Shown piece by piece: positions 6,417-12,801 of a stretch of DNA of 14,421 bases (its first letter is position 1; the number at the start of each line of letters is the position of its first letter). Made by a program: the position numbers and the translations under genes. The notes beneath the pieces are model-generated. The model was not told the DNA's origin. It made no database searches and saw nothing but the letters and a program-made list of their open reading frames with translations. Source of the stretch: Microcoleaceae cyanobacterium UBA11344 (GTDB lineage Bacteria > Cyanobacteriota > Cyanobacteriia > Cyanobacteriales > Microcoleaceae); assembly GCA_003483675.1 (NCBI GenBank), contig DMYK01000260.1, positions 1 to 14,421 on the forward strand, written 5' to 3'.

Positions 6417-6669
6417 AAAATGTTGTGATTAATGTGGAAACTAGGTTGATAGGGCTATATTTTATACCATAGCAGCCCAGTTTAGCCTTTGCCGTCTATC
6501 CTTAGATCGATCGTGAATATGGGACTCCCATGATCCAGAATTTCACAAACAAGCCCCCAGCCTTTAAAGACTGAAGGCAAAAGGGCGAATACTTGGATTT
6601 GAACTAACTAATTGACGATCGCCTTAGACAAGACATCTTTCAGGATGATCGTAAATTGTCGAGTTTTGT

Positions 6670-7206
6670 TCAATGCTTCGGGGATAGCAACTCGACAACT
6701 TCAACAACGGGTAAATCCAGTTCGCCGCCCGGTGCTTCCGGGTGTTCGCGAACGACTGCAACGGCTTCTGCTGACTCAGTTACAGCCACATTAGGCTCCC
6801 TCACGGCATCCTCCGCGAAATCGAGTTCGATGGGAACTTCCAGGTATTCAGCAACACCATTCTCTGCGATCGGCTCGATCGACTCTTCAAAAACTTCAAA
6901 ATTGTCGCTCATCGCAGCGCAAGCAGCACTAGCCCGCTTACCGACGCGATAACTCATGTACCCAGCACCGCCACCCAAAACCCCAGCCAAGCCGAGGCAA
7001 CCCAGGGCTATTGCTTTGTAGTAAGATTTACATGGATTCATTTGAGCCTGGCCGCCAGAACCAACCAGAGTTGTCCCAAAACCAGATTTAGCAGCGCCGG
7101 ATTTGTTATACAAACAAGTCTCAGCAGATGCAGCCTCACCGAAGGCTATACTACCTGCGATCGCGACTGTCGAAACAATGCCAGCTAACACTTGAAACTT
7201 TTTCAT
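6670..7206 (-). CDS. Secreted or membrane protein of unknown function
   Basis: A 178-residue protein. The signal peptide is clear: MKKFQVLAGIVSTVAIAGSI, then ASA (26-28) before E29. A short Cys-bracketed region follows (C31 to C59, Gly/Ser-rich), then a hydrophobic Gly-rich segment (about 64-86, AIALGCLGLAGVLGGGAGYM) likely to cross the membrane, a basic stop (RVGKR), and a strongly acidic Glu/Val/Ala tail (100-178). The layout suggests a small membrane protein with an extracytoplasmic N-terminal domain and an acidic tail. The C-terminus has no PEP-CTERM sorting signal, so it is not an obvious substrate of the neighbouring exosortase. I do not recognise the family. A 10-bp inverted repeat (7219-7266) sits just upstream of the ATG. 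Confidence 0.6.
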   Translation of the reverse strand: MKKFQVLAGIVSTVAIAGSIAFGEAASAETCLYNKSGAAKSGFGTTLVGSGGQAQMNPCKSYYKAIALGCLGLAGVLGGGAGYMSYRVGKRASAACAAMSDNFEVFEESIEPIAENGVAEYLEVPIELDFAEDAVREPNVAVTESAEAVAVVREHPEAPGGELDLPVVEVVELLSPKH

Positions 7207-7218
7207 GGTGCTCTGGAA

Positions 7219-7266
7219 ATTTGTAAAGGATGATTAAAAAATTAATGGTAACAGCTCTTTACAAAT
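7219..7266. promoter_or_regulatory. 10-bp inverted repeat upstream of the signal-peptide gene
   Basis: ATTTGTAAAG (7219-7228) and CTTTACAAAT (7257-7266) are perfect reverse complements, 28 bases apart. The near arm is 13 bases from the ATG of the minus-strand gene at 7206. It could be a leader hairpin or a pair of sites for a dimeric regulator. Each arm contains TTTACAAA, which resembles one half of the HLR1 motif bound by RpaB. The direct-repeat spacing of HLR1 is absent, so that link is weak. Confidence 0.45.
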
Positions 7267-7411
7267 CTATCAACAGGGGACTGACCGACATCACGGATCG
7301 ATCGCGTCTGCCAACTATACCGAAAGAAAGAAGGCAGAAGGCAAATGCGGTGAACAGTTGGTGACAAGCTACTTTTAAGGCTATTTTTGAGAAGGCTTAG
7401 TTATTGGAAAA

Positions 7412-8527
7412 ATGCTTATTTTTATGACAGACAGCAAGAATCAAGGCATTGAGCTCACGCCCCGCCGGATATTAGTGACGGGCGGCGCTGGATTTATCGG
7501 CTCGAATTTTGTGCATCACTGGTGCTGTAGCTATCCGGGCGATCGAGTAGTCGTACTCGACGCTTTAACCTACGCCGGAAACAAGCAAACCCTAGCAAGT
7601 TTGGAAGGGGGAGAAAATTTTCGGTTTGTACAGGGGAATATCTGCGATCGCGCCCTCGTCGATAGCTTGCTGCAATCAGAAAACATCAATACAGTCGCCC
7701 ACTTTGCGGCTGAATCTCACGTAGACAGGTCAATTTTAGGGCCCGAAGCTTTCGTCCAAACAAATGTGATCGGTACCTTCACCCTCCTCGAAGCCTTCCG
7801 CCAACAGTGGATCGCCAAAGGACAACCAGAGGGCGATCGCTTTCTGCACGTTTCCACCGACGAAGTTTATGGCAGTCTCGGCCCCGACGATCCAGCCTTT
7901 ACAGAAACGACACCTTATGCTCCCAACAGTCCCTACTCAGCTTCAAAAGCTGGCAGTGACCACCTCGCCCGCGCCTATTTCCACACCTACGGCCTCCCCA
8001 CAATTATCACCAATTGCTCCAACAATTACGGCCCCTATCACTTCCCAGAAAAGCTGATTCCCCTCATGTGTCTCAATATGCTTTTGGGCAAGCCACTACC
8101 CGTTTATGGCGACGGTCAAAACGTCCGAGATTGGCTTTATGTACTCGACCACTGCCACGCTTTAGATGCCGTAATTCACCGTGGCAAACCAGGGGAAACA
8201 TACAATGTTGGTGGCAACAACGAGGTAAAAAATCTCGATTTAGTCAAGATGCTGTGCCAGCTAATGGACGAATTGGCAGAAGATTTGCCCGCGCGTCCTT
8301 GCGAACAATTAATTACCTTTGTCAAGGACAGAGCCGGGCACGATCGACGTTATGCGATCGATGCAACCAAAATTAAAACAGAGTTAGGTTGGACTCCATC
8401 AGTAACAGTTGAAGAAGGTTTGCGGCGCACCGTAGAATGGTATTTAGCCAATCGGGATTGGTGGGAACCCCTGCTTTCCGAGGAATATCAGACATATTAC
8501 CGCAAGGTTTACGCTAATAACAACTGA
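7412..8527 (+). CDS. rfbB: dTDP-glucose 4,6-dehydratase
   Basis: A 371-residue NAD-dependent short-chain dehydrogenase/reductase of the extended type. It converts dTDP-glucose to dTDP-4-keto-6-deoxyglucose in the cytoplasm, the second step towards dTDP-rhamnose and related sugars. Seen in the sequence are the NAD-binding TGGAGFIG (23-30), [11 protein letters not shown] (97-107), the catalytic STDEVYG with T149-D150-E151, the Y175-xxx-K179 pair, the [18 protein letters not shown] substrate loop and the YNVGG segment. Length and motif order are normal. The start could be ATG 7412 or ATG 7424; 7412 is kept because TTGGAAAA precedes it, while 7424 follows only T-rich DNA. A 30-bp dyad begins 13 bases after the stop. 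Its product could feed surface polysaccharide or glycoprotein made or exported with the exosortase module next door. The usual rfbA, rfbC and rfbD partners are not in the window. Confidence 0.95.
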   Translation: MLIFMTDSKNQGIELTPRRILVTGGAGFIGSNFVHHWCCSYPGDRVVVLDALTYAGNKQTLASLEGGENFRFVQGNICDRALVDSLLQSENINTVAHFAAESHVDRSILGPEAFVQTNVIGTFTLLEAFRQQWIAKGQPEGDRFLHVSTDEVYGSLGPDDPAFTETTPYAPNSPYSASKAGSDHLARAYFHTYGLPTIITNCSNNYGPYHFPEKLIPLMCLNMLLGKPLPVYGDGQNVRDWLYVLDHCHALDAVIHRGKPGETYNVGGNNEVKNLDLVKMLCQLMDELAEDLPARPCEQLITFVKDRAGHDRRYAIDATKIKTELGWTPSVTVEEGLRRTVEWYLANRDWWEPLLSEEYQTYYRKVYANNN

Positions 8528-8540
8528 CTTTGACCAATAC

Positions 8541-8570
8541 CACATACAGTGACAATTGTCAATGTATGTG
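8541..8570. promoter_or_regulatory. Near-perfect 30-bp dyad between rfbB and the exosortase
   Basis: Outer arms CACATACA (8541-8548) and TGTATGTG (8563-8570) surround a perfect 12-bp palindrome TGACAATTGTCA (8550-8561), with a single mismatched pair (8549 with 8562). The whole is 14 of 15 half-site matches with no loop. It could be a strong operator for the exosortase operon or a hairpin ending rfbB transcription. The lack of a loop and of a following T-run favours an operator. Confidence 0.5.
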
Positions 8571-8619
8571 AAGATTTAGTGAAAATTCATCTAGGACGCA
8601 TAAAAGCAACTGTTTGTGG

Positions 8620-8644
8620 CTGATAATTTCAATAGAGTTATCAG
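8620..8644. promoter_or_regulatory. CTGATAA / TTATCAG inverted repeat before the exosortase
   Basis: Perfect 7-bp arms (8620-8626 and 8638-8644) around an 11-base loop, 42 bases before the exosortase ATG. It could be a leader hairpin or a second regulator site. Confidence 0.35.
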
Positions 8645-8686
8645 ATTAAGCATTTTCCAAGCTTCTACTACAAAGAGAAAGCAACA

Positions 8687-9535
8687 ATGACCGAAATCAA
8701 CTGGCTCAAGCAAATTCAAGAACCAAAATACTGGCTATTAGGGATAGCAGCAGGTTTGATCGCCCTGCACCTAACTCTGACTTCGAGAACAGAAAACACC
8801 GACCTATTCGGCACAATGCTACTATTTTGGGGAGTCGTGTGCTTTCTAATTTGGGAAAGACACGAATCCTTAACTTTAGAAAGCGGGGTTTTCGGCAGTT
8901 GCTTTGGGGCTTCGTTAATTGCTTTAATCTTGCTCAAAAGTTCGTCGATATCTGGCTACGACTTTTTTATCAGGGCAACGCCTTTCTTGTCGGGAATAAG
9001 TCTCGCTTTGCTGGCTTCAGGAACAAAAGGACTGAAACAATATTGGCAGGAATTGCTAATTCTTGCCTATACAGCTATTCCTCCAGGGTTGATAGGAGTA
9101 TTTGTTAATGTCGCCCTATTAACTGCTAAATTTTCGGCTTTTATTCTCCACTATTTAGGATTTGAAGTAGTTCGTCAAGGAGTATTTCTTGTATTAGAAA
9201 AAGGCAGCATCGAAGTGTATCACGGCTGTTCGGGAGTCAATGCCATCCTACAAGTGTTAGGGCTAGCGCTAGTTTTTTTACTAATGTTTCCTACAACTGT
9301 GGGACAGAAAATTGTAGTACCTATCATTGCAGTCCTCATTGGATTTATAGTGAATGCAGCGCGAGTTGCTCTCATGGCTGTGCTGGTATCGCTATCTCAA
9401 CCCGAAGCATTTAAATACTGGCACGAAGGAAATGGGTCAGTAATTTTTTCAATGATTGCTGTATTCATTTTCGGGCTATTCTGCTGGTTTGCCATCTTGC
9501 AAGAACCGCCAAACAATAAAAAACCAAATTGCTAA
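8687..9535 (+). CDS. crtA: Cyanoexosortase A
   Basis: A 282-residue integral membrane transpeptidase-like protein of the exosortase/archaeosortase family, with about eight hydrophobic segments. Exosortases recognise PEP-CTERM tails at the cytoplasmic membrane and process them during export to the envelope. The three catalytic residues are visible: C181 in YHGCSGVNA, R226 in NAARVALMA and H246 in KYWHEGNGS. The context, with an EpsI-like partner overlapping the 3' end and an HpsJ-like protein next, is what identifies the cyanobacterial A subtype. GAGAAAG upstream of ATG 8687 is a weak ribosome-binding site. The symbol crtA follows exosortase naming and is not the carotenoid gene of the same name. 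No PEP-CTERM protein is encoded in the window, so substrates must lie elsewhere. Confidence 0.88.
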   Translation: MTEINWLKQIQEPKYWLLGIAAGLIALHLTLTSRTENTDLFGTMLLFWGVVCFLIWERHESLTLESGVFGSCFGASLIALILLKSSSISGYDFFIRATPFLSGISLALLASGTKGLKQYWQELLILAYTAIPPGLIGVFVNVALLTAKFSAFILHYLGFEVVRQGVFLVLEKGSIEVYHGCSGVNAILQVLGLALVFLLMFPTTVGQKIVVPIIAVLIGFIVNAARVALMAVLVSLSQPEAFKYWHEGNGSVIFSMIAVFIFGLFCWFAILQEPPNNKKPNC

Positions 9536-10203
9536 TGGCTATTACCTATTGGAAAACAGCTAGAATTTCTATTTTAGCAGTGACATTTACAGGGGTTTTA
9601 TTAGTTGTAGGAAAGTTGACATTCTACCCATCGGCTGGCAATCTTTCTGCAACCCCGTTTGAGTTTCCCGAGTCAGTGCCTCTAGCTGAGTGGCAAATGC
9701 AGAATAGCGCACCTCTGAAAATTAGCGATACTTCACAAGTTAAGGTGGGGAGGAAATATGAATATCAAAAAAATAACCTGGATCTAGAAATAGAGATGCG
9801 CTATGTGGTAGAAACCAGTGGGGATGTGGAAAGTATGATGAAAGGACATACTGTTCTCAAGTCGTCTCCTGGTAAACTAGAATTAGCAAATACTCAAAGG
9901 GTGGGCTTTCACGGAATTTTGCAACAGCAAAATCGACTATATCTGAGTTCCTGTATCAATCCTCGCGGCCGTACTACAGTGACTGACGAACAGTTTAGAT
10001 ACAATCGGAATACTCGTGACTTGCAGTTCAACCGCATTTTATTTTGGCTGTCGGGTAGGGGAAATATTCAAGACAAGCGCTGTTTGTGGACTCAGATGTC
10101 TGTGCCTTTGGATAAAACAACTCCCGAAAATGCCAAGAAAATTCTAGAGAATGCTTGGGTTTCTTGGTATGAGTGGTGGCAACCGCGATTTCCTGAACCT
10201 TGA
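9535..10203 (+). CDS. Cyanoexosortase A system-associated protein (EpsI-like)
   Basis: A 222-residue protein with one N-terminal membrane segment (about 11-32, ISILAVTFTGVLLVVGKLTF) and a large extracytoplasmic domain. That domain contains YEYQKNNLDLEIEMRYVVET, a GFHGILQQQNRLYLSSCINP region and WLSGRGNIQDKRCLWTQMS. It resembles the EpsI-like proteins that accompany exosortases, here the cyanoexosortase A-associated type. The start is ATG 9535, which shares its A with the TAA of the exosortase (TAATG), so translation is coupled; an upstream in-frame TTG at 9529 is less likely. The two Cys in the C-terminal half could form a disulphide outside the cytoplasm. The exact biochemical role is not established. 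The obligate pairing suggests it assists the sortase or acts in surface-polymer assembly. Confidence 0.8.
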   Translation: MAITYWKTARISILAVTFTGVLLVVGKLTFYPSAGNLSATPFEFPESVPLAEWQMQNSAPLKISDTSQVKVGRKYEYQKNNLDLEIEMRYVVETSGDVESMMKGHTVLKSSPGKLELANTQRVGFHGILQQQNRLYLSSCINPRGRTTVTDEQFRYNRNTRDLQFNRILFWLSGRGNIQDKRCLWTQMSVPLDKTTPENAKKILENAWVSWYEWWQPRFPEP

Positions 10204-10261
10204 GTCAATTGCTGTACAGTGGTTTCGATCGACATTTTGTTAACAACAGGTCTATTATTTT

Positions 10262-10939
10262 ATGAATGAGATACAAGGCGAACAGGGTTTTTCTATATAC
10301 AGGCTGCGCTGGGTTGGTTATGGTCTATTAATTTTGTCGTTATTAGATACGATCTCTGTTCTGACACCGGCAAATTTTGGCAACCGTCTCTGGGAATTGC
10401 AGACGATTGGAGCTCTCGTGGAACGGATACCAGTGCCTCTATTAGCAATGGCGCTGATCTTTTTTGGAGAGGATTACGAGCGCAGACGTTTCGAAGACAT
10501 TTTTTTAAAGATGTTGTCTTGGGTGTGTCTGCTGCTGGCCCTGATATTTATCTTGATGCTGCCTTTGGGAATTTTTGGCACTATCTCTGTGAACAACCAA
10601 AACAACCAGCAAATTACTACTCAAGCAAAGCAACAATTAGCTCAGTTGCAGCAGGTAGAAGAACGTTTGAAGAAAGGTACTCCTGAAGATTTAAATAATT
10701 TGGCGAGTGAACTTACCCGTTTGGGGGTACAAGCGGATACGAAAAACCCGCAGGAACTGAAAAACCAAATTCTTTCGAGAATTACTCCGGCTAAGGAACG
10801 TTTGCAGACGCAAAGCGCAGCGGTTCAGTCAAATCAGCGGTTGGCGCTATTCAAAAATGCTGTTAAGTGGCTGCTGGGCGCGCTGATTTCGGCAGTTTTG
10901 TTTTTTATGATGTGGCGCGGTACTGATTGGGCTCGGTAG
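10262..10939 (+). CDS. hpsJ: HpsJ-like membrane protein, cyanoexosortase-associated
   Basis: A 225-residue protein of the HpsJ family, named from the hormogonium polysaccharide genes of filamentous cyanobacteria. It has an N-terminal pair of membrane segments (about 16-36 and 57-68), a long one at about 82-108, a Gln/Lys-rich coiled coil (about 112-195, with QQITTQAKQQLAQLQQVEER) and a C-terminal membrane segment (about 201-219). This layout suggests a scaffold in the cytoplasmic membrane with the coiled coil on one face. It lies 58 bases after the EpsI-like gene on the same strand and is probably in one operon with the exosortase. Its role is likely in exopolysaccharide or sorting-complex assembly. 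The 163-bp palindromic element follows its stop. Confidence 0.8.
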   Translation: MNEIQGEQGFSIYRLRWVGYGLLILSLLDTISVLTPANFGNRLWELQTIGALVERIPVPLLAMALIFFGEDYERRRFEDIFLKMLSWVCLLLALIFILMLPLGIFGTISVNNQNNQQITTQAKQQLAQLQQVEERLKKGTPEDLNNLASELTRLGVQADTKNPQELKNQILSRITPAKERLQTQSAAVQSNQRLALFKNAVKWLLGALISAVLFFMMWRGTDWAR

Positions 10940-10962
10940 TAGTCCAGCCATTTCAATATTCC

Positions 10963-11125
10963 TAGGGGCGGGTTCACCAACCATATATAACAATGACGAA
11001 CAATCTAAATAAACCCGTCCCCGCCCCACGGTAAATATGAATGTACATTTAGATTGTTGGTGGGGTTGGGGCGGGTTTATGGAATTTTGGGTTTTCCATC
11101 TATATGGTTGGTGAACCCGCCCCTA
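10963..11125. repeat. 163-bp MITE-like element with 25-bp perfect terminal inverted repeats
   Basis: The 25 bases at 10963-10987 (starting TAGGGGCGGGTTCACC) are the exact reverse complement of 11101-11125. Inside are a second perfect 12-bp inverted pair (10999-11010 AACAATCTAAAT and 11047-11058) and an imperfect GC-rich pair (11011-11029 with about 11060-11078). There is no open reading frame. CAATAT occurs at 10954-10959 and 11126-11131, a weak candidate for duplicated target DNA. The element separates the convergent hpsJ and CCB-factor genes and may act as a terminator for both. Confidence 0.8.
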
Positions 11126-11134
11126 CAATATGAC

Positions 11135-11785
11135 TTAGGAATTTAGATGCTGGCTGAGGGTATTTTCTAGTTTTTCGGCAATGCCTTCAACCCAGTTTTC
11201 ATCTTGTTTTGTATAGCTGCGGGGCGCGTTAGCACCTAAAATTAAAACGCCTTGACTGCCGATGGGCTGACAGATAACTCCTTGGGTATTTTCTGGCAAA
11301 TAGTCAAATTCAATTCGCCCCGGATAAATATTGAGATTTACTAAATAAATTGGCTTGTTTTTGTCAAAGACTCGCTGCAAAATTGGCCCTGGTTTTACTT
11401 CTGAATTAATGCCTAAAATGCCGCGTCGCAATAGGACTTTTCCTTGATACAAAATCACGATCGCCCTTGTGGCCGTATTTGTCAACAGCAAACGGGAAGC
11501 CCAAGCCAATTCTATTTTCACAACATCGGGCAAATCCGGCGCAAATTCAAAACCTTCTTCGCCGATGAGTTTTACCGAATCGGGCGATCGCGCTTGTACT
11601 TGCTGCCACAGCAAACCTGTTAAAATCAGCAGGGCGCTGATAATGACTCCCAAAGCATCGGAGCGAGCTTGAGAGTCTGTTATTTGCTCTGTTAGCAAGC
11701 GATTGACCATCAGCAGCGTACCTGCTAATCCTCCTGCAACTAAGGGCAATTGTCGCAAAACTCGATTTGGGTCAGATTTAGTCAT
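11135..11785 (-). CDS. Cofactor assembly of complex C subunit B (CCB-type)
   Basis: A 216-residue membrane protein related to the CCB2/CCB4 factors that attach haem ci to cytochrome b6 on the stromal (cytoplasmic) side of thylakoid membranes. It has two N-terminal membrane segments (about 11-27, LPLVAGGLAGTLLMVNR, and 43-61, ALGVIISALLILTGLLWQQ) followed by a soluble domain. That domain contains LPDVVKIELAWASRLLLTNT, AIVILYQGKVLLRRGILG and a C-terminal GVLILGANAPRSYT. The call rests on this pattern and on the matching length. ATG 11783-11785. It is followed by the 163-bp element and preceded by heptamer arrays that separate it from rpaB. Haem ci is essential for the b6f complex, so this is a housekeeping gene. 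Confidence 0.75.
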   Translation of the reverse strand: MTKSDPNRVLRQLPLVAGGLAGTLLMVNRLLTEQITDSQARSDALGVIISALLILTGLLWQQVQARSPDSVKLIGEEGFEFAPDLPDVVKIELAWASRLLLTNTATRAIVILYQGKVLLRRGILGINSEVKPGPILQRVFDKNKPIYLVNLNIYPGRIEFDYLPENTQGVICQPIGSQGVLILGANAPRSYTKQDENWVEGIAEKLENTLSQHLNS

Positions 11786-11790
11786 TTGTC

Positions 11791-11832
11791 ATTAGTTATT
11801 AGTTATTAGTTATTTGTTATTAGTTATTTGTC
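11791..11832. repeat. Heptamer tandem repeat ATTAGTT/ATTTGTT
   Basis: Six 7-base units in phase: ATTAGTT three times, ATTTGTT, ATTAGTT, ATTTGTC. They start 6 bases upstream of the CCB-factor gene start. Confidence 0.85.
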
Positions 11833-11841
11833 AGGGGGTAG

Positions 11842-11897
11842 CAGTAACCAGTAACCAGTAACCTGTAACCAGTAACCAGTAACTACTGACTACTGAC
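11842..11897. repeat. Heptamer tandem repeat CAGTAAC then TACTGAC
   Basis: Eight 7-base units in phase: CAGTAAC three times, CTGTAAC, CAGTAAC twice, then TACTGAC twice. This lies immediately downstream of the rpaB stop, separated from the ATTAGTT array by only 9 bases. Confidence 0.85.
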
Positions 11898-11905
11898 TAC
11901 CAACT

Positions 11906-12649
11906 TTACCCAACTTCCCCAGGCTGGACAATTCGCTGGAATAGATAGCCGGTGCCGCGGGCGGTGAGAATTAATTCAGGATTGCTAGGGTCATCCTCTA
12001 ACTTTGCCCTAAGCCGCGAGATGTGAACGTCCACTACACGGGTGTCTACGTGGCGCTCAGGCGTGTATCCCCACACTTCCTGCAAAATTTCCGATCGCGA
12101 AAAAGGCTCTCCAGAACGGCTAACAAGCAGCTCTAACAAGCTGAATTCCATGCCCGTGAGCCGAATTCGTTCGTCGCCTTTATAAACTTGGCGCTTGTTG
12201 GTGTCTATCCTAATATTAGTGACTTGGATGACTCCCGAACTGGGAATTCCAGAGGAGCCGTTTTTGTCAACGCGACGCAGCACTGAACGGATGCGGGCTT
12301 CTAATTCTTTGGGAGAAAAAGGTTTGACGACGTAATCGTCGGCGCCTAATTCTAAACCGGTGATGCGATCGGCTACGTCTCCCAAAGCGGTTAGCATGAT
12401 GATAGGCACGTCGGATTCCTTCCGCAACTCCTGACAAACGCCATAGCCGTCTAGTTTTGGCATCATCACGTCCAAAACCACTAAATCTGGTTCAGTGTTG
12501 CGAAATATCTCGAGAGCTTCTTCACCGTCTGCTGCGGTGACGACATCGTAGCCAATCATCGAAAGGCGAGTTTCCAGGATGCGGCGGATGCTGGCTTCGT
12601 CATCGACTACCAGAATTTTTTCTTTATGGTTTTCCAAGTTACTGAACAC
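11906..12649 (-). CDS. rpaB: OmpR-type response regulator RpaB
   Basis: A 247-residue two-domain regulator. The receiver domain has the acidic pocket D16/D17, phospho-acceptor D60 (VVLDVMMPK), T87 and K109. The C-terminal winged helix has the RLTGMEFSLLELL, REILQEVWGY-like and DTRVVDVHISRLRAKLE signatures. RpaB is the essential cyanobacterial regulator paired with the kinase Hik33/NblS; it binds HLR1 sites and controls high-light and photosystem genes. The near-identity of the receiver to the known consensus makes the call firm. The start is given as GTG 12647-12649. AAGGAG lies only about 1 base before it, so TTG at 12635-12637, 11 bases after GGAG and giving (L/M)ENHKEK, deserves consideration. 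It is divergent from radA across a 152-bp gap. Confidence 0.95.
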   Translation of the reverse strand: MFSNLENHKEKILVVDDEASIRRILETRLSMIGYDVVTAADGEEALEIFRNTEPDLVVLDVMMPKLDGYGVCQELRKESDVPIIMLTALGDVADRITGLELGADDYVVKPFSPKELEARIRSVLRRVDKNGSSGIPSSGVIQVTNIRIDTNKRQVYKGDERIRLTGMEFSLLELLVSRSGEPFSRSEILQEVWGYTPERHVDTRVVDVHISRLRAKLEDDPSNPELILTARGTGYLFQRIVQPGEVG

Positions 12650-12762
12650 TCCTTAAGTTACATTTCAGATAATCTTAATTTTTTGTACCCTATGATTAAG
12701 ACACAAACCGATCCGCCTGTCGCGACTGGTCTGAAAGCTTGATGATTGCTTTTGTTCAGACT

Positions 12763-12793
12763 TTGACACAATGTTAAGGTGATTATTTATTAT
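12763..12793 (+). promoter_or_regulatory. Candidate promoter of radA
   Basis: TTGACA (12763-12768) is a perfect -35 box. Downstream, TATTTA (12784-12789, 15-base spacer) or TATTAT (12788-12793, 19-base spacer) could serve as -10; neither spacing is ideal. Either would start transcription within a few bases of ATG 12802, giving a very short or absent leader. Confidence 0.35.
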
Positions 12794-12801
12794 TGTAAAC
12801 A

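Noticed and set aside
6560..6578. Terminator hairpin downstream of the signal-peptide gene
   Set aside because: The stem is only 5 bp (GCCTT/AAGGC) with a 9-base loop and no T-run.
6670..7206. PEP-CTERM substrate of the nearby exosortase
   Set aside because: The C-terminus lacks the Pro-Glu-Pro, membrane segment and basic tail order; the hydrophobic segment is internal and followed by about 90 acidic residues.
11791..11897. Possible CRISPR array
   Set aside because: The repeats are 7 bases with no spacers; these are simple tandem heptamers.
12656..12673. HLR1 (RpaB-binding) site in the rpaB leader
   Set aside because: GTTACATT matches one half, but the second half (AGATAATC) does not fit the consensus.
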